Assembly: GCA_022315425.1 (NCBI GenBank)
Contig: JAIUPT010000033.1
Coordinates: forward strand, 248,001-312,000
DNA from: Pseudevernia furfuracea
Taxonomy: Eukaryota > Ascomycota > Lecanoromycetes > Lecanorales > Parmeliaceae
Direction of reading: 5' to 3'
Length of the DNA: 64,000 nt
Numbering within the stretch: position 1 is the first letter of the stretch; each line of letters opens with the position of its first letter. Below are positions 11,840-22,962 of the stretch, one piece after another. Below the pieces are notes generated by a model. The model did not search any database. It saw nothing but the letters and a program-made list of their open reading frames with translations, and was not told where the DNA came from. A program made the position numbers and the translations under genes.

Positions 11840-12599
11840 ATGCATCTCAGCTCCTGCTTAACATTCCTGACCCTCTTCCTCGCCGCGTCGACAGCCTCCG
11901 CGTACCCATCACCCGCTCTAGAAGACCGCGATACCCTCGAGCGCCGCGATGTCCAGCTTTCAGGCTGCGGCGACATCATCGTTTCTCAGGTCTCCGGCTC
12001 CACTTCCACCGTCAATGGCTGTCTTGATATAAACGGGAACTGGGTCACGAATGGAGCATGTGCCAGATACTTCGTCTATAGCAACGCTACCGGTAATCAT
12101 GCCTTCTCCCCCGGTTTCCTTAGGCATCTTTCGCCGTTTCACCTCTTTCTTTGATTTTATCTTCACCGTCTTCCTCGAGAGGCGCCCCCTGGTGTAGGAT
12201 AACCTAACGCATACTGTTCAGGCGATTGGTTCACGACCGACAACGACTACTGCAGCTTCTCTACCACCGGGGTCACGACTTTTGGCTGCACTAGCTACCA
12301 TGTTTCCCTCTTTCGCGTAAGCTCTTCGGTTCAATCCGAACCATTCCCCCCACCTTCCCTCCCCCTGCCCACAAACCCAAAATAAACCTTTTGGGAAAAC
12401 TGGGCCATGTATACATGTATACTGACACCACTTGTAGCAACTCTCAGGCACGACTTATCTCACCGCCAACAACTACGGTTACCTCTTCAGCGCACAAGCT
12501 GTCCCGCAGGGCACGCAAGCGATAAGCGTCCAGGGGTACAACTCCGGCCTTCCAGTCACGTTTAGCTATAAGCAGTTGGCGGCTACTAAGTGCAATTGA
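11840..12599 (+). CDS. Small secreted cysteine-rich protein, RNase T2 C-terminal-domain-like
   Basis: Three exons (11840-12092, 12222-12316, 12438-12599) join in frame to 169 residues; both introns have GTAA donors and CAG/TAG acceptors. Residues 1-21 form a signal peptide (hydrophobic LTFLTLFLAASTASA, then cleavage), so the protein should be secreted. An ERR just after it might be a propeptide processing site. The mature part has six cysteines, consistent with three disulphides, in a pattern GCL..GNW..NGACA.....C.....GC..........VPQGTQ that recalls the C-terminal beta-domain found after the catalytic domain in fungal RNase T2 proteins. The catalytic RNase domain itself is absent, so if the match is right this is a stand-alone domain and not a nuclease. 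It could act as a small apoplastic or cell-wall effector; that is inference. Confidence 0.75.
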
Positions 12600-13469
12600 G
12601 ACTGGATGTTGGGGTTTTGGACGTAGGATCGGGATGGTACATGTCGTGGTGTCACAACGTGAATAGGTTTCTGATTATGAGGGTCTATGTGTGGTGATTG
12701 GGACGTGTCTGTTGTGGGTAGGTTGGGAGGTAGGCTGGGCAGCAGGCTGGGAAGGGTGACACTAAGTTTTGTGCATCAACCTGATTTGGGTCATCGAATT
12801 TTGTGCTCTATGTCGACTCGCTGAGTTATTCATCTCACTGATGATTGCCGTGAAGACGTGAAATTGTATAGTGAGATATCTAAAGCATGGATCAGTATGG
12901 GAGTAGATGCTTGGTCTCCGTTCTCAACGGTCAAACTAGACACAAGTGCCCCTTATCCCCCCACGGAAGGCTCGTTCCGGAACAGACCATGCCAGGTCCT
13001 GTCTTCTCCCCCTCACCCGCGTCCTCGGGCATCTATTGTTTTGTCCCAGCCTGCCATTCATCCACAACATGCACTATAGATTCTTTGTTTGAGCCTAGAG
13101 TCCTAGTCCTTAATACACTAGCCATCTCAATCAGAAGACTCGAACTGTGCGCTCCACTCTCCTAATGCGACACCCAGTTCGGGGTCTTTCCGCGACGATG
13201 GAAGGATCCCTTGACAGGCGAGCTCCTTCGCACTGAGCATCAGCGCGGCCGCTTGAGGATCCTCTCGCCATGCACGACCTGAGTGTCCAGCATTTGATCG
13301 GTCGTGTACTCGGTGTCGTAAAACACGTCTTCCTTACCATCAGTCCATAGCCGTCGAGCGTATGAGGGGAAGTCGCCGCAATTGATGGGCAGATATTGGA
13401 CCATCTTCACGTAGTCCCAATGCTCGTTAGTTTTCTCATGCTCCATGTAAATTCACCGATTTGGCAATC
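12600..13469. other. Intergenic, no supported gene
   Basis: After the secreted-protein gene there is GGTAGG/GGCTGGG-rich DNA near 12715-12760. A minus-strand frame at 13240-13446 (68 codons, starting MEHEKTNEHWDY) reads like protein but has no partner exon or known motif; it may be a small hypothetical gene or a remnant beside the repeat at 13470. Confidence 0.45.
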
Positions 13470-13875
13470 ATGAGGCTATACAAACTTCGTAGAATGGTTG
13501 GATATTTCCAACGCCAGGGCTAATAGAGGCCCGGCGGGGCATATCGTCGTTCGCCCCAGCGCTAGATAACTCCCATGCTTATGCAGCATAGACCTGGAGT
13601 GAAATATATAGCTAGATACAAGTATGCAGGGCGGGCGGGAGGAAAAGAAGAACTATTTGCCTCTCGTTGAGACCGAAACGAATACAGAGGAAAGCAAATG
13701 GGACGCTGAGGAGGCAGCATATTTATGGCCCTGCCCCACCAAAGAAAGACCCTCTATGACGATGCTATGACGATGTGCCCATGACGGTGATACCATGCAG
13801 GGTCGATATATGCGATACCCGCGAGAGCACGTGACGACGTGATGTGGACATGAGACCTACTAACCCCCAGTCCCG
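13470..13875 (+). repeat. Dispersed repeat, copy 1
   Basis: About 400 bp that align, with gaps and many substitutions, to 58885-59255 in the same orientation. Shared landmarks in order are ATGAGGCTATAC, TCCAACGCCAGG, CCCCAGCGCTAGA.AACTCC, ATGCTTAT, ATATGCGAT and CTACTAACCCCC. It has no coding capacity and is probably an old non-autonomous transposon. Confidence 0.65.
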
Positions 13876-15399
13876 CTGGTTCGAGGATACCATCCAGCAA
13901 GTTCCCAATCAAGGACCGCAGAAATGTGAATGAGACTTAGAAGCTAGCTATTGAGTTCTGCTTCGGTAGAAAATGGGCCACCGTACCGTCGGTCGCTTGG
14001 TCGGCGGGTTTTTTATTTTCTGACGACATTAGAATCGCCATGCTTGAAATACTAGAACCTGCCAAAATTGTTTTTGATATATATATATAGTATTCACTGC
14101 GGTATAGATTTATATAGGTGGGGTGGGGGGCATGCGGCGATGCCAAGCATTTGCAAGAAATTGGCATATAAGAATGCAGCCCATGTTCTGGCTGAACGTA
14201 ACAGATGCATGATAGAATCGCACATCTTGCAACCCTTTGATTGAGATATCTTTCGACGAGTTATCATCCACCTGGATTTTTCCTTATCTGCGTTGCAATA
14301 TTCAGAACGGCCAAAAAGCTCGACAGTAGCAAGTGAAAACCGGCACCACCGGTAAAACCGGTAAATCCATGAGAAGCCGACAGTTTTCTCATGAGGAATC
14401 CAGTATTAATGTACATGAAGAATAAAACCATGTATATGATGAGGTAGCGATCTGCACAACGTGCATGAGTTCCGGCTTCCGGAATCCTGCGTCCGCGCGC
14501 AGGGTTTGGTGCATGTCGAATCACTGTGCGGAACATACGTGTTTCCACTGAACCCACTTGACTTGATAGATTAGCCACTTTGACGAGGACTGCCCATTAC
14601 GTGTCCTTCACATTCAATTCTTTCTGGGAAGCTCCGCGTGCGGTCAAGGCAAGAGAGCCATGAAAGCTGATGGTGTGAGCTATTTTCACTGTCTCTGTGC
14701 TGAAAGGGAGAGATTGGCCCGCACCACACTTTCTGATTACTGAAGCCTTGGCTATCTCCGCACAGAAAGTCATGCGCCATGTCTTTCAAGCAAATGAGCA
14801 TGCGTTATTGTTTTCGCGTACAATCCTGTCTGGTCATGGCTGTATTCTGCCTTCGGTGATCTGCGTCCTTATACTTTGACCGGTGACGACCAGGCAAAAG
14901 CGATAGTAATAGGCCGTCATACGGCTTCGCAGGACGCGTATAGTGTGCCGGCGATACGCGTCTGCACAACCGGCGAAACCAATATTCGCAGTTCGAGCCG
15001 TTGATCTGAGGGAATCGTAATGGAGCACATAACAAGGAGCTCGCAGGATCTAGCATGCAGATAGAGCAAAGAGCGGTCTCTTTGATGCGCAAGCAGATGT
15101 ACTTCGAGAGTTGGGAATTTTGCAGTGTCTGACATTGCCAAGATTCCTCGTGGTGAAGTGAGGTATAGTGGGGCAAGGGAGATTAGAAATGCAACTGTGC
15201 GCGCACGGTGTTCCGAGATGAGGGACAAAGCGTTCCATTTGCAGCGATGTGGTCGGCAGATCACCTTCGAAACATGGCCGACGTGTGAAGCTGACGCCTC
15301 GGACGCAGTAGCACTGCAGTTCAGGTCACTTGATAAATCCTCTGGCTCCTACCTACATTCCATCAAACGTGGTTGATGGTTCGACACCGTCTTTACATG
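13876..15399. other. Intergenic, no supported gene
   Basis: Overlapping short frames on both strands only. The minus frame at 14264-14578 has two hydrophobic stretches but no start context or homology I recognise. Nothing else stands out. Confidence 0.5.
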
Positions 15400-16015
15400 A
15401 TCTTGGCGGGTGATAAAAGTATGCGCTAATGCGGCCTATCAGGGAGGTTTAACAACGATATTTGAGAGAAATATTTAAAGCGAGAACAGCCTTACAGCCG
15501 TACGATTTTCCTCAACGCGGTAAATCGGTAAATTACTTAACAATGCAATTGATTTCAGCGAAGAGTCTTCTAACGGGGCGAGTTTTAAGGGATTACGAGG
15601 TCAACCAGCAGCCTCCCCCCTGGTAGGGGAAAACCCACCTCCTAATAACTTGACAACCGTCTTTCATAATCCAATAATTCTTATGACGTTAAAATCGTGG
15701 CATTTTGTTCTATAATATTTATAAAATGAATAAAGTAAACTTGCGAGAGACTGTTATCTTGAAATTATTTGAAATTAAGAATAAAATTCTTGAAGTCTCG
15801 ACTTTTCTCGTTATATAATTTATTAATTAGCATTTAATTGAGATAGTAAGCTTGAAAAGTGTCACCTTGTATACTATAAAATTAAAAGGTCTTTTAAGTA
15901 TTTTTTTTTAATCTATTTACTTTTTATAAGAATATGATCTCTACTTTATTGTATGTTATAAAAGAATAGTTTCAATACTTAGATAAGACTTTCTTCTTTT
16001 TATTGAGAGAAGGCA
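15400..16015. other. AT-rich block, probably RIP-affected relic
   Basis: Base composition changes sharply: from about 15660 to 16000 the sequence is strongly AT-rich with long A/T runs and no open frame. Such blocks in ascomycetes are usually transposon remains degraded by repeat-induced point mutation. No terminal repeats were found by eye. Confidence 0.5.
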
Positions 16016-16141
16016 GTCGCAACCGATTAGTCATAGCAAGTAGCAGTTAAACAGCAGACTCTGGCCACTCAATTCCATCATTCTTGCAACCCACTAGAAA
16101 TACGGAAGCCTTCATAGTCTTTGAGACTTCTGTGTATAAGA

Positions 16142-16430
16142 CGGATCCGACTGCTTCAATGGGTAAGAAGTTGCGAGGGATTCTCTTGCTGTGCCTTAAG
16201 GCGGCTCTGCAGAAGAATTAACCGGATCCGATTACTCTGATAGTTAAATGTGTGAGAAATCTACTGTGTTTTGCGATAAGTCCGCATCAAACGGATGCGA
16301 CCATTTTGACAATTAGGAATGTGACAAATTTTCCGGGATGCAGGTCAAGGTTGCTGTGTACTAAGGTGATTTGTCCAGAAACGGGCTCCTCTGCTTTAAA
16401 AGGTAATGGTGCGAAGGATTATACTCGATG
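16142..16430 (+). repeat. Degenerate tandem repeat, about four units of 70-90 bp
   Basis: Units start at about 16142, 16223, 16292 and 16382. They share an opening CGGATCCGA/CGGATGCGA/CGGGCTCCT, then a middle like GGTAATGGTGCGAAGGAT and an AAATCTACT-like end. The units differ at many positions. In one plus frame each unit gives a similar peptide (TDPTAS.., PDPITL.., TDATIL..), interrupted by stops, so this may be the relic of a coding repeat. Confidence 0.45.
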
Positions 16431-17083
16431 GACAGGGTGTACACGTATCGGAAAGGCTCGTATGAGATCCGTAAAAGATTCCGGCATTTCTTTTTCTCTC
16501 TCCCATTCTTGACTAGTGGTTGATTCGTTGTTTCAGCCCAGAAGGAATCAAAGCAACTGATCCTACCCATATAGAAATTGTTGCGAGACCTTTCTGCCGT
16601 TTCATCTTCTGCCTACAAGGCGGGCAAAGGTGAGCAGCGGCTACTTTGAGGTGAGCTGAGGTGAGCGGCCTTGAGCGGTGTCGGAGCAATGTCTGAGCAG
16701 TGTCTGGTCGGTAGCACGCTTGCATCTACACTCCTTCGATATTGCTGGCTACTGTCGAGGCTGACCACGACAGGGTAAGCCAAGGTTGAGCAACTCAGCT
16801 ACCAAGTTCGCCAGCTCCGAGAATTTGAGCCTCCGCACAAGGCTATTCAGTCCAAATCGACCGAGCATGGGATATAAATTTCATTTCATTCCCACTCCTT
16901 GAGCACACCACTGAATACATCACACTCGTTGCGAGCAGAGTTGTCACTACCATTGCTTGGGCCTCCTAACCATTTGCCCCGGAATCCTCTGGAATGTCAG
17001 CGCTTCTGGTCCGCTCGATGTTCAGCTAAATAGGCTCAGTAAACCACTATTTCTTGTTATCTGAACAGACCCCGCGCAACAGA
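16431..17083. other. Intergenic, promoter of the zinc-finger gene
   Basis: Contains a short direct repeat of GAGGTGAGC units near 16630-16680 and a TATAAAT-like element at about 16872. No gene is seen. Confidence 0.45.
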
Positions 17084-17731
17084 ATGGAAGGTTCTCTTGA
17101 TTGGAATATTAGCTCTGGGGACTTCTGGGATCATAGAGTTTCAGCTGAGACATCTCATTTGGAAAATGCGATGTTCAATCACAAGGATCACTTTGAACAG
17201 ATTCTTTACAACGAACGGTAACGACTCCCAACATTTGCTTTGCCTTTGACAATCCTGACATCAAAGGACTGCAGCAGCCTCCCCTCCACGAGTAATGGTA
17301 AAGAGGCGATTCATGCTCACGCTGAGAGATGTGACACGCCACCGCCGCCATCGCAGAGAACAATCAACTCGTTTTCAACAGACCACTGTCAGCTGAGCGA
17401 GTCCGATAGTTTAGTGAACTTCCCGGGTAACTTGGACGAAGATACTTCAGTGAAAATCGATGTCAAGCCTCGATGTTGGGACCACGGCTGCAACGGGCGC
17501 GTGTTCTCATCAAAGAGTAACTTTGTAAGACACAAGAAGGAGAAGGAGGGCGAAGCTGCTAGAGTGATCTGCCCCTTATGTGGTGGGATATTCAGCCGCA
17601 ACTCAGCGAGAGACACACATATAGCCAAGCAGAGTTGTAACAGAATCCGTCGATACTCGAATGGGAGACCACGGCCTAGTAAGATTGCTCTATTGAGTGG
17701 TCTGAACTTCGCCCAGCATACAAACACTTGA
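17084..17731 (+). CDS. Small C2H2-type zinc-finger protein
   Basis: Two exons, 17084-17217 and 17275-17731, join in frame (phase 2) to 196 residues. The acceptor at CTGCAG|C was chosen because it alone keeps the frame. Residues 1-110 are polar and low-complexity. The C-terminal third holds a paired zinc-finger region of a kind common in filamentous fungi: CWDHGCNGRVF...RH (C-x4-C, spaced H), then CPLCGGIFSRNSARDTHIAK and a final Cys, so the second finger is of C2HC type. The spacing H-x5-C and the missing second histidine in finger one are usual for this fungal group. It is probably nuclear; DNA binding is likely from the fold but no target is known. It sits about 1 kb upstream of the citrate synthase gene in the same orientation, so a regulatory link with the cluster is possible. 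Confidence 0.75.
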
Positions 17732-18577
17732 AGCCATTGTTGGGGTATTCCTGTGTAATTTTCTGGCACGATCCAATGCAAGACAGCATGTATGTTGTAC
17801 CAAGATTTTGAGATTATATAGATGAGATTCGAGAGGAATTTATTGATTGCGGAATAAAACCAAGATTTATATCCGTTCTAGCGTTGGAGATTTGCCAGAA
17901 CGCCTATCACAACAAATACACGGTCTTAATTTCCGATTTGAATATAGCAGTCTATGTCAGCAGCTGATCAAGGGACTTGATTCGTGTACACAACTTTTTG
18001 ATACATTAACATCCTCCCCATATCCGAGTACAAGTTCCGGGCTGGTCGAGGCGTCGTGGTCTTGCTACTTACAGAGTGCATCACTCGTGAACAGGATCCT
18101 CCCTCCCTTCGGGGGGCCCCTCCTGTACCACTCGTTCCTGCACTCTTCCGCTGCGCTGGATTTTAAACAGACTAGCCCTGCCGCCGGGGGCAAACGATTA
18201 AGGCATGGCGGGACTCGGAAGCTGTACTCTACCCGGATAAAGGGGGGTGTCAATTTCTCAAAGAGTGGTGTACGTGTATCACATGACTTGATCAATGGAT
18301 TTAGCTCGTCAAGGTACTTCTCCGTTCAAAATTGAACGCTGGGAGACCTATGTCCAATATACTATATTTTGTCGAGCATTAATATAGAGGAGCAACCTCA
18401 CATTTGGAAGTTATTTTTTCCGACGGTTCGCCCATTGGTTGGGAAGTCTGAGGAGCAAATGGATTAACGCTCCCACATCCACTTACGAAACGTGAGAAAG
18501 ATACATGAGGTTCAAAGGCAAAGTAACGATAGGGCGAATGGGTGAATCCATAATTTCGAAGCCTCACCGGCTCATAA
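17732..18577. other. Intergenic, no gene seen
   Basis: A 162-codon plus-strand frame at 17847-18335 has no motif and unusual composition, and it overlaps GC-rich DNA at 18090-18250 that resembles a repeat. It is not called as a gene. Confidence 0.45.
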
Positions 18578-18650
18578 TTGAAGGATTTACGGATTGAGAG
18601 ATTGCAGGATTATAGGACTTATGGATTCAAGGATTTTGAGAGCCGTAGGA
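18578..18650 (+). promoter_or_regulatory. GGATT-rich repeat upstream of the citrate synthase gene
   Basis: Five GGATT words in about 60 bp, ending roughly 130 bp before the citrate synthase ATG. The complementary word AATCC is repeated in the FAS alpha/oxygenase intergenic region and near the FAS beta start. It may be a regulator-binding array or a simple minisatellite. Confidence 0.4.
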
Positions 18651-18780
18651 CGCACAAATGCAGATACTCCAATTTTTTACTGATAAATAAACCAGCTCTC
18701 TTCGATTATGAACACTTCTACTTCATCTCAACAATCTCACCTACATTGCCTGTCAGTCAAAAAACCAAGAGCACGACACA

Positions 18781-20317
18781 ATGAAGTCCGACATGGATTG
18801 CCTTCTTGTTCTAGACTCCCGAACGGCGAAGAGCTTCAAAATCCCCATTCAAGACAACTTTATCCAAGCGACGGACGTAGGCAAGATTACGCTACCTGAT
18901 GCCGACAATGACAATGAAGACGCCAGCGTCCAAAATGCTCGCCCACTCCGAGTACTTGACCGTGGTTTTGAGAATACTGCATGTATGGTGTCGTCAATCA
19001 CCGTTATGTATGCCATGTTCCCTCCCACACAACTTCTATGCTGATACAATTATAAAAGTGATGGGCAGCGCGGCGAAATTCGATTCCGGGACCATCCCAT
19101 CGAAGACTTGTTCCGGACATATGTTTATGAGGATGTCATGCATTTGCTCCTTTGGGGGGCACTGCCTTCTTCAAAACAGAAAGAAGATGTTCGGGCCGTG
19201 ATGAGCCAGGCAGCAATCCCTCCAAAAATCGTGGTGAACGTTATCTCAGCGTTTCCGTTCGTCACTCTTCAGACAGCCTGAGATAACAGCTCGATGTTTC
19301 TGACTAGTGTCGCGCAGGCATGATTCGGAGACTTACAATATGATTTTGGCCGGCATGAGTGCTTTCGCCTCCTCGGACAGCGTCATGGGTGCTACACGCC
19401 ACCAACAAAAACCCATGTTTCAAGGAGATCTCGAGAAGGCTGATCAAGCTATCCTCAGAACGATATCATACATGGCTGCTACAATCGCGCTCGTATACTG
19501 CCATAAACGTGGGAAGAAATTCACTAATCCACAGCCCGGCCGATCTTTGATAGGAAATCTGTTGTTGATGATGGGCTTCATTGACGCGGAGACGGGCTCA
19601 GATTCTAAAGTTGAGACTTGTTTGAACAAGTTGTGGATATTGTACGCGGATTCCGAAATCACCAACTCTACAGCTGCCGTATTACACGCTGGATCCTCGC
19701 TCACAGATCCCGTATCTTGCGCCATCGCGGGCTTAGTCTCCGGCCACGGACCCCTCCATGGCGGAGCAATTGAACTAGCATATGAGGGATTCGAGCAGAT
19801 CGGAAAGGCTGAGAATGTGGGACCTTTCATGGAAGCCGTCAAGGCCAAAAAGGCCAGACTGTTTGGCTACGGCCATCGAGTTCTTAAGAAAAGAGACCCT
19901 AGGGCGGCACTGATCAAAGAAGTTATGCCCCCGGAAGATTCAGCCAGCCCTCTCCTTCAGATTGCTTTCGAAGTTGACAGGGCAGCAAGGAAAGATCCTT
20001 ATTTTGTTGCGAGGGGTCTTCATGCCAATGTGGATCTTTACGGCTCTTTTCCCTACCTAGCCTTGCAAGTCATTCTGCGCCCAGAACTATCAGTGCCTAT
20101 GCTAAATTTTATGCTGCTTAGAGGTTTTGAAAAAGATATCATCACTGCCGTCATTATTCTGTCGAGGACCCCAGGTGCACTAGCACACTGGCGTGAGAGT
20201 CTAGGTAATTTGCCCAACATATCTTCTTGCCGTAATATCCTCTCCTGACCGGCAGCAGTGCAACCTGTGAAGCTATGGCGTCCCCAGCAGATATACAAAG
20301 AGAACCTACCAAATTAG
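18781..20317 (+). CDS. Citrate synthase family enzyme, likely alkylcitrate synthase
   Basis: Would condense an acyl-CoA with oxaloacetate to give an (alkyl)citrate. Four exons (18781-19007, 19059-19256, 19318-20204, 20259-20317) join to 456 residues. Catalytic residues are present: His289 in GHGPLHGGAIE, His328 in GYGHRVLKKRDPR and Asp381 in NVDLYGSFPY, matching the His/His/Asp triad of the family. The N-terminus (MKSDMDCLLVLDSRTAKSFKI) has no arginine-rich mitochondrial presequence, unlike primary citrate synthases, and so resembles the extra synthases of secondary-metabolite clusters. The C-terminus continues past the core as WRPQQIYKENLPN. Its neighbourhood, with FAS alpha and beta 5-13 kb downstream, argues for a fatty acyl-CoA substrate. 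A methylcitrate synthase role is less likely without a targeting signal. The substrate is inferred, not visible in sequence. Confidence 0.85.
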
Positions 20318-21273
20318 GGAGAGAAAACTATGATGGTAAGGATTAGACGGCTGTAGACGGAATAAGCAGCAAGCGTCTTATTTCCCGGAGTTATGCTCAA
20401 CGATGCCACTGCGCGCGGGCATATCATTCCAATTAGGCCCCGAAATATTGGGCTGGTATCTTGTCGTTCTTGAGCGGGTACGGAGATATTTAGAGAATGA
20501 AAGTACTTTTACGCGCGACTGCTTGTGCATTTTTTTACGATCCTCCACCAGCGGAGTCACCGGGCATCGGGCCGGAATGATGCTATACAACTCAAGGGTA
20601 GGGCTGGGAGATTACAAAGGTTATTGAAGGGAGACACAGCGGATGGGGATGGGAATACAAGGGCGTCTGCGCTGGTTCATGGCTGCCTAACAGTGAGCTT
20701 GGGAAGGCCCTAGGATGACGAGATTTCGTTGCAAATGGTCAAGCGTGGCGTGGAAGCAAACAAGGTGAGTTTGCACCTGCAGAAGAAGATAGCTAAACAG
20801 CTGAGTACTTTTCTTATTTCCTTTATTACTTTGTGAGTCAACTACTGTGAGCAAAACCCATCAAGATGGTAGCCTGATAATCTTGGGTGCTGGAAAGCTA
20901 CCTCATAGGGCTATCAACCGGCAGTAATATCAATTGCCTCGACAAGGGTTTTATGCTTCGATGACTTGGAAGTGAACCATGGAGACATTGTACTTGTCTC
21001 AATGACATTGTCGCCATGTAAAGCCGATATAGGTATGGTTGCGTGGCTGTTGCAGTCTCCTACATTAGTGACTATCTCCTTGTAAATTAGGATATAATGT
21101 ACTTGTTCAAACGGATCCCTTGTTTATCCAATTGGGAACTAGCGGTCAGAAGCGCTCGGTTGTAGCTCTCCTCGGACCAGTCGCAAGCATCCCTGCAACC
21201 CTCAGCATTGAGCAGAAGCCTAATATACCTTCGTTACCTACATCTTATTGACCACGATTATGGTACTTGTAGC
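20318..21273. other. Intergenic, no gene seen
   Basis: Only short overlapping frames (for example 20378-20713) without motifs. Contains the presumed terminator of the citrate synthase gene. Confidence 0.55.
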
Positions 21274-21720
21274 TCATGCGTCATATCCAAGGAGTTCGAT
21301 GGGTGGCTTCTTGGTGACGGCGTCATCCATGTAAATCATGTAGTCCGGCCGATTCGCACTCGTGGCTTCTTCGATAAATAGGACCGTAGCATGCCTTGCT
21401 TGCTTGATACCATGCTCCTTGCAGTATCCGAGCACTTGGTCATACTTATGAATTCCGGCCTTCTTCATTTTCTCCGAGAGAATCATATTCACGCCGCCAC
21501 ACTGCTGCTGTCAGCCCGAGCGAGGGGTGGCATACTGCTGACTCACTTTGTACATTAGATTGCCTATAAGAGTCGCTTTACCTGCACCACGAGCTCCTAC
21601 CACTATTATGGTCTTTGTTGGGTGTTGCAATACGTCTGACCGGGCTGATAGCATTCGAGTGGCTCGGCGAGAAGGGTTGAGCGGCCTTCGCTCGCTCAGG
21701 CCTTTCTTGTTACAAGTGAA
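21274..21720 (-). pseudogene. Truncated EF-1alpha/eRF3-family GTPase fragment
   Basis: Two minus-strand exons, about 21720-21547 and 21501-21274, join in phase 0 through a GTGAGT..CAG intron. The first codes KTIIVVGARGAGKATLIGN and LMYK, the second starts CGGVN; together they copy the start of translation-factor GTPases, where a P-loop GHVDSGKST is followed by a LIYKCGG stretch and a KY.WVLD helix (here HKYDQVLGY). The P-loop reads GARGAGKA: the Ser/Thr that binds magnesium is alanine, so nucleotide hydrolysis would be impaired. The frame stops about 75 residues after the P-loop; the G2-G5 motifs and beta-barrel domains are missing. I see no clear start codon. It is best read as a truncated, inactive duplicate; a tiny functional protein is less likely. 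Confidence 0.4.
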
Positions 21721-22145
21721 GATAAATTGAGGACCGATAGAGTCTGACCCCCCTCGGAAACGGTCTCATTATGCGCATCTCGTGCTTGCGGCATGCTTCC
21801 TTGCTCCTGACGCATTTTCGCGGATAGCAAATGCAAAAGGCGGTCGTGAGTTGGGGGGCTATAAGCTATATCTAAAGCGCTGTCGAGACAATAGGGGATT
21901 TGTGAGGTTGATACTACTGGAATCTTCGCAGGAGCGTTCGAACGGTCATCGGAGATCATTTTGTTCAAGTATGAAATGTGTAGGTTGAAGATCAAGACTA
22001 GATAGACTGGTTTCTATGATACGTACGGAGTACAGAGGCATGAGCTACTAAGCCTGTCGACAGATAGGTACTTCTCATGAGTCTCGGCGAACAGATTTGG
22101 CTGCATGAATGTATCTCACTAATATTGCTCGAAGAGACTTCTGTT

Positions 22146-22962
22146 TCAATCAGTTGTAGACTTCAATCGCTTGTCCCATATAGTCTCTGGCTCTCCGTCT
22201 TTCCAGATACCTTCTTTTGGTCTCCACATAGCTGTGTACCCAATAGGCATCAGCTGTTCCGACAAGTTCTTCCATTCCGCACTAGGATCTGGGCGGTCCA
22301 CGTTGACGCTGACGTTCTTGACAGGTTGGTACCCGCACTTGGCATAGAGTCCTTTACCGGAATCAGTAGCCTCAATAAAGCTTTCGAGGCCCAGACTGTC
22401 TACTTTCGCGAGCCCCCATTCCATCAAAGCTCGTCCGACGCCGCGCCTTTGAAACTCTGGATACACACACATCAGGCTCAAACCTGGCGACACTACCGTC
22501 AACACCTCAACCAGCTTTTTGGAGGACACAGATGCGCTTGCCTACGTGTGGACAAGCCATCCACCTTGTCCTTGGCGTATAGCACTGCCTAACCACTTCA
22601 CTGGCGAAGCATCTTCCCTCACCTTCAGGCCACCATATCGCTTCAATGTGCGGCGTGCCATTGGGGAACGGGTTTTCAGTGTATATACGCCACTGGCAGC
22701 CACCTAGGATGGTTTTAGAGGCTTTGTCACGTACGAATATCCAATGGCTTGATGGGTCGCTCCTATGGTCTTCCCAGGTGCGGTCCTTCGAGGTAAGGAC
22801 TGCAGCTTCACGATCCGCGGGTCCGTCCCCGAGAATTGGGAAAAATGTTTGATGCGATGGGTCGAAGCCGTCCATTGCTCCCCAGATTACGTCGACTATG
22901 CTGTCTAGATCCTCTCGTCTGGTGACTTCTTCTACCACATATTGAGACATGATTTCGAGCAT
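22146..22962 (-). CDS. GNAT-family N-acetyltransferase
   Basis: Would transfer an acetyl group from acetyl-CoA to an unknown small-molecule or protein amine. Two minus-strand pieces fit one protein of about 240 residues: an N-terminal exon from 22962 (alternative start 22950, MSQYVVEEV) to about 22550, and a C-terminal exon from about 22483 to 22146. The C-terminal part has the GNAT motif A, LSLMCVYPEFQRRGVGRALM, with the Q-x-x-G-x-G pyrophosphate loop, followed by ESFIEATDSGKGLYAKCGY, the usual motif B region of this fungal subfamily. The exact splice sites could not be settled: the acceptor CCAG at 22485 demands a phase-1 donor and the best-looking donor (CAC|GTAGGC) is phase 0. A small indel is therefore possible. 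It lies between cluster genes but belongs to a common family and may be unrelated. Confidence 0.7.

Noticed and set aside
14264..14578. Possible small two-span membrane protein on the minus strand
   Set aside because: Hydrophobic stretches alone are weak evidence; flanking frames and start are unconvincing.
18781..20317. Citrate synthase as the primary mitochondrial enzyme
   Set aside because: There is no basic amphipathic presequence and it sits with dedicated FAS genes; not fully excluded without phylogeny.
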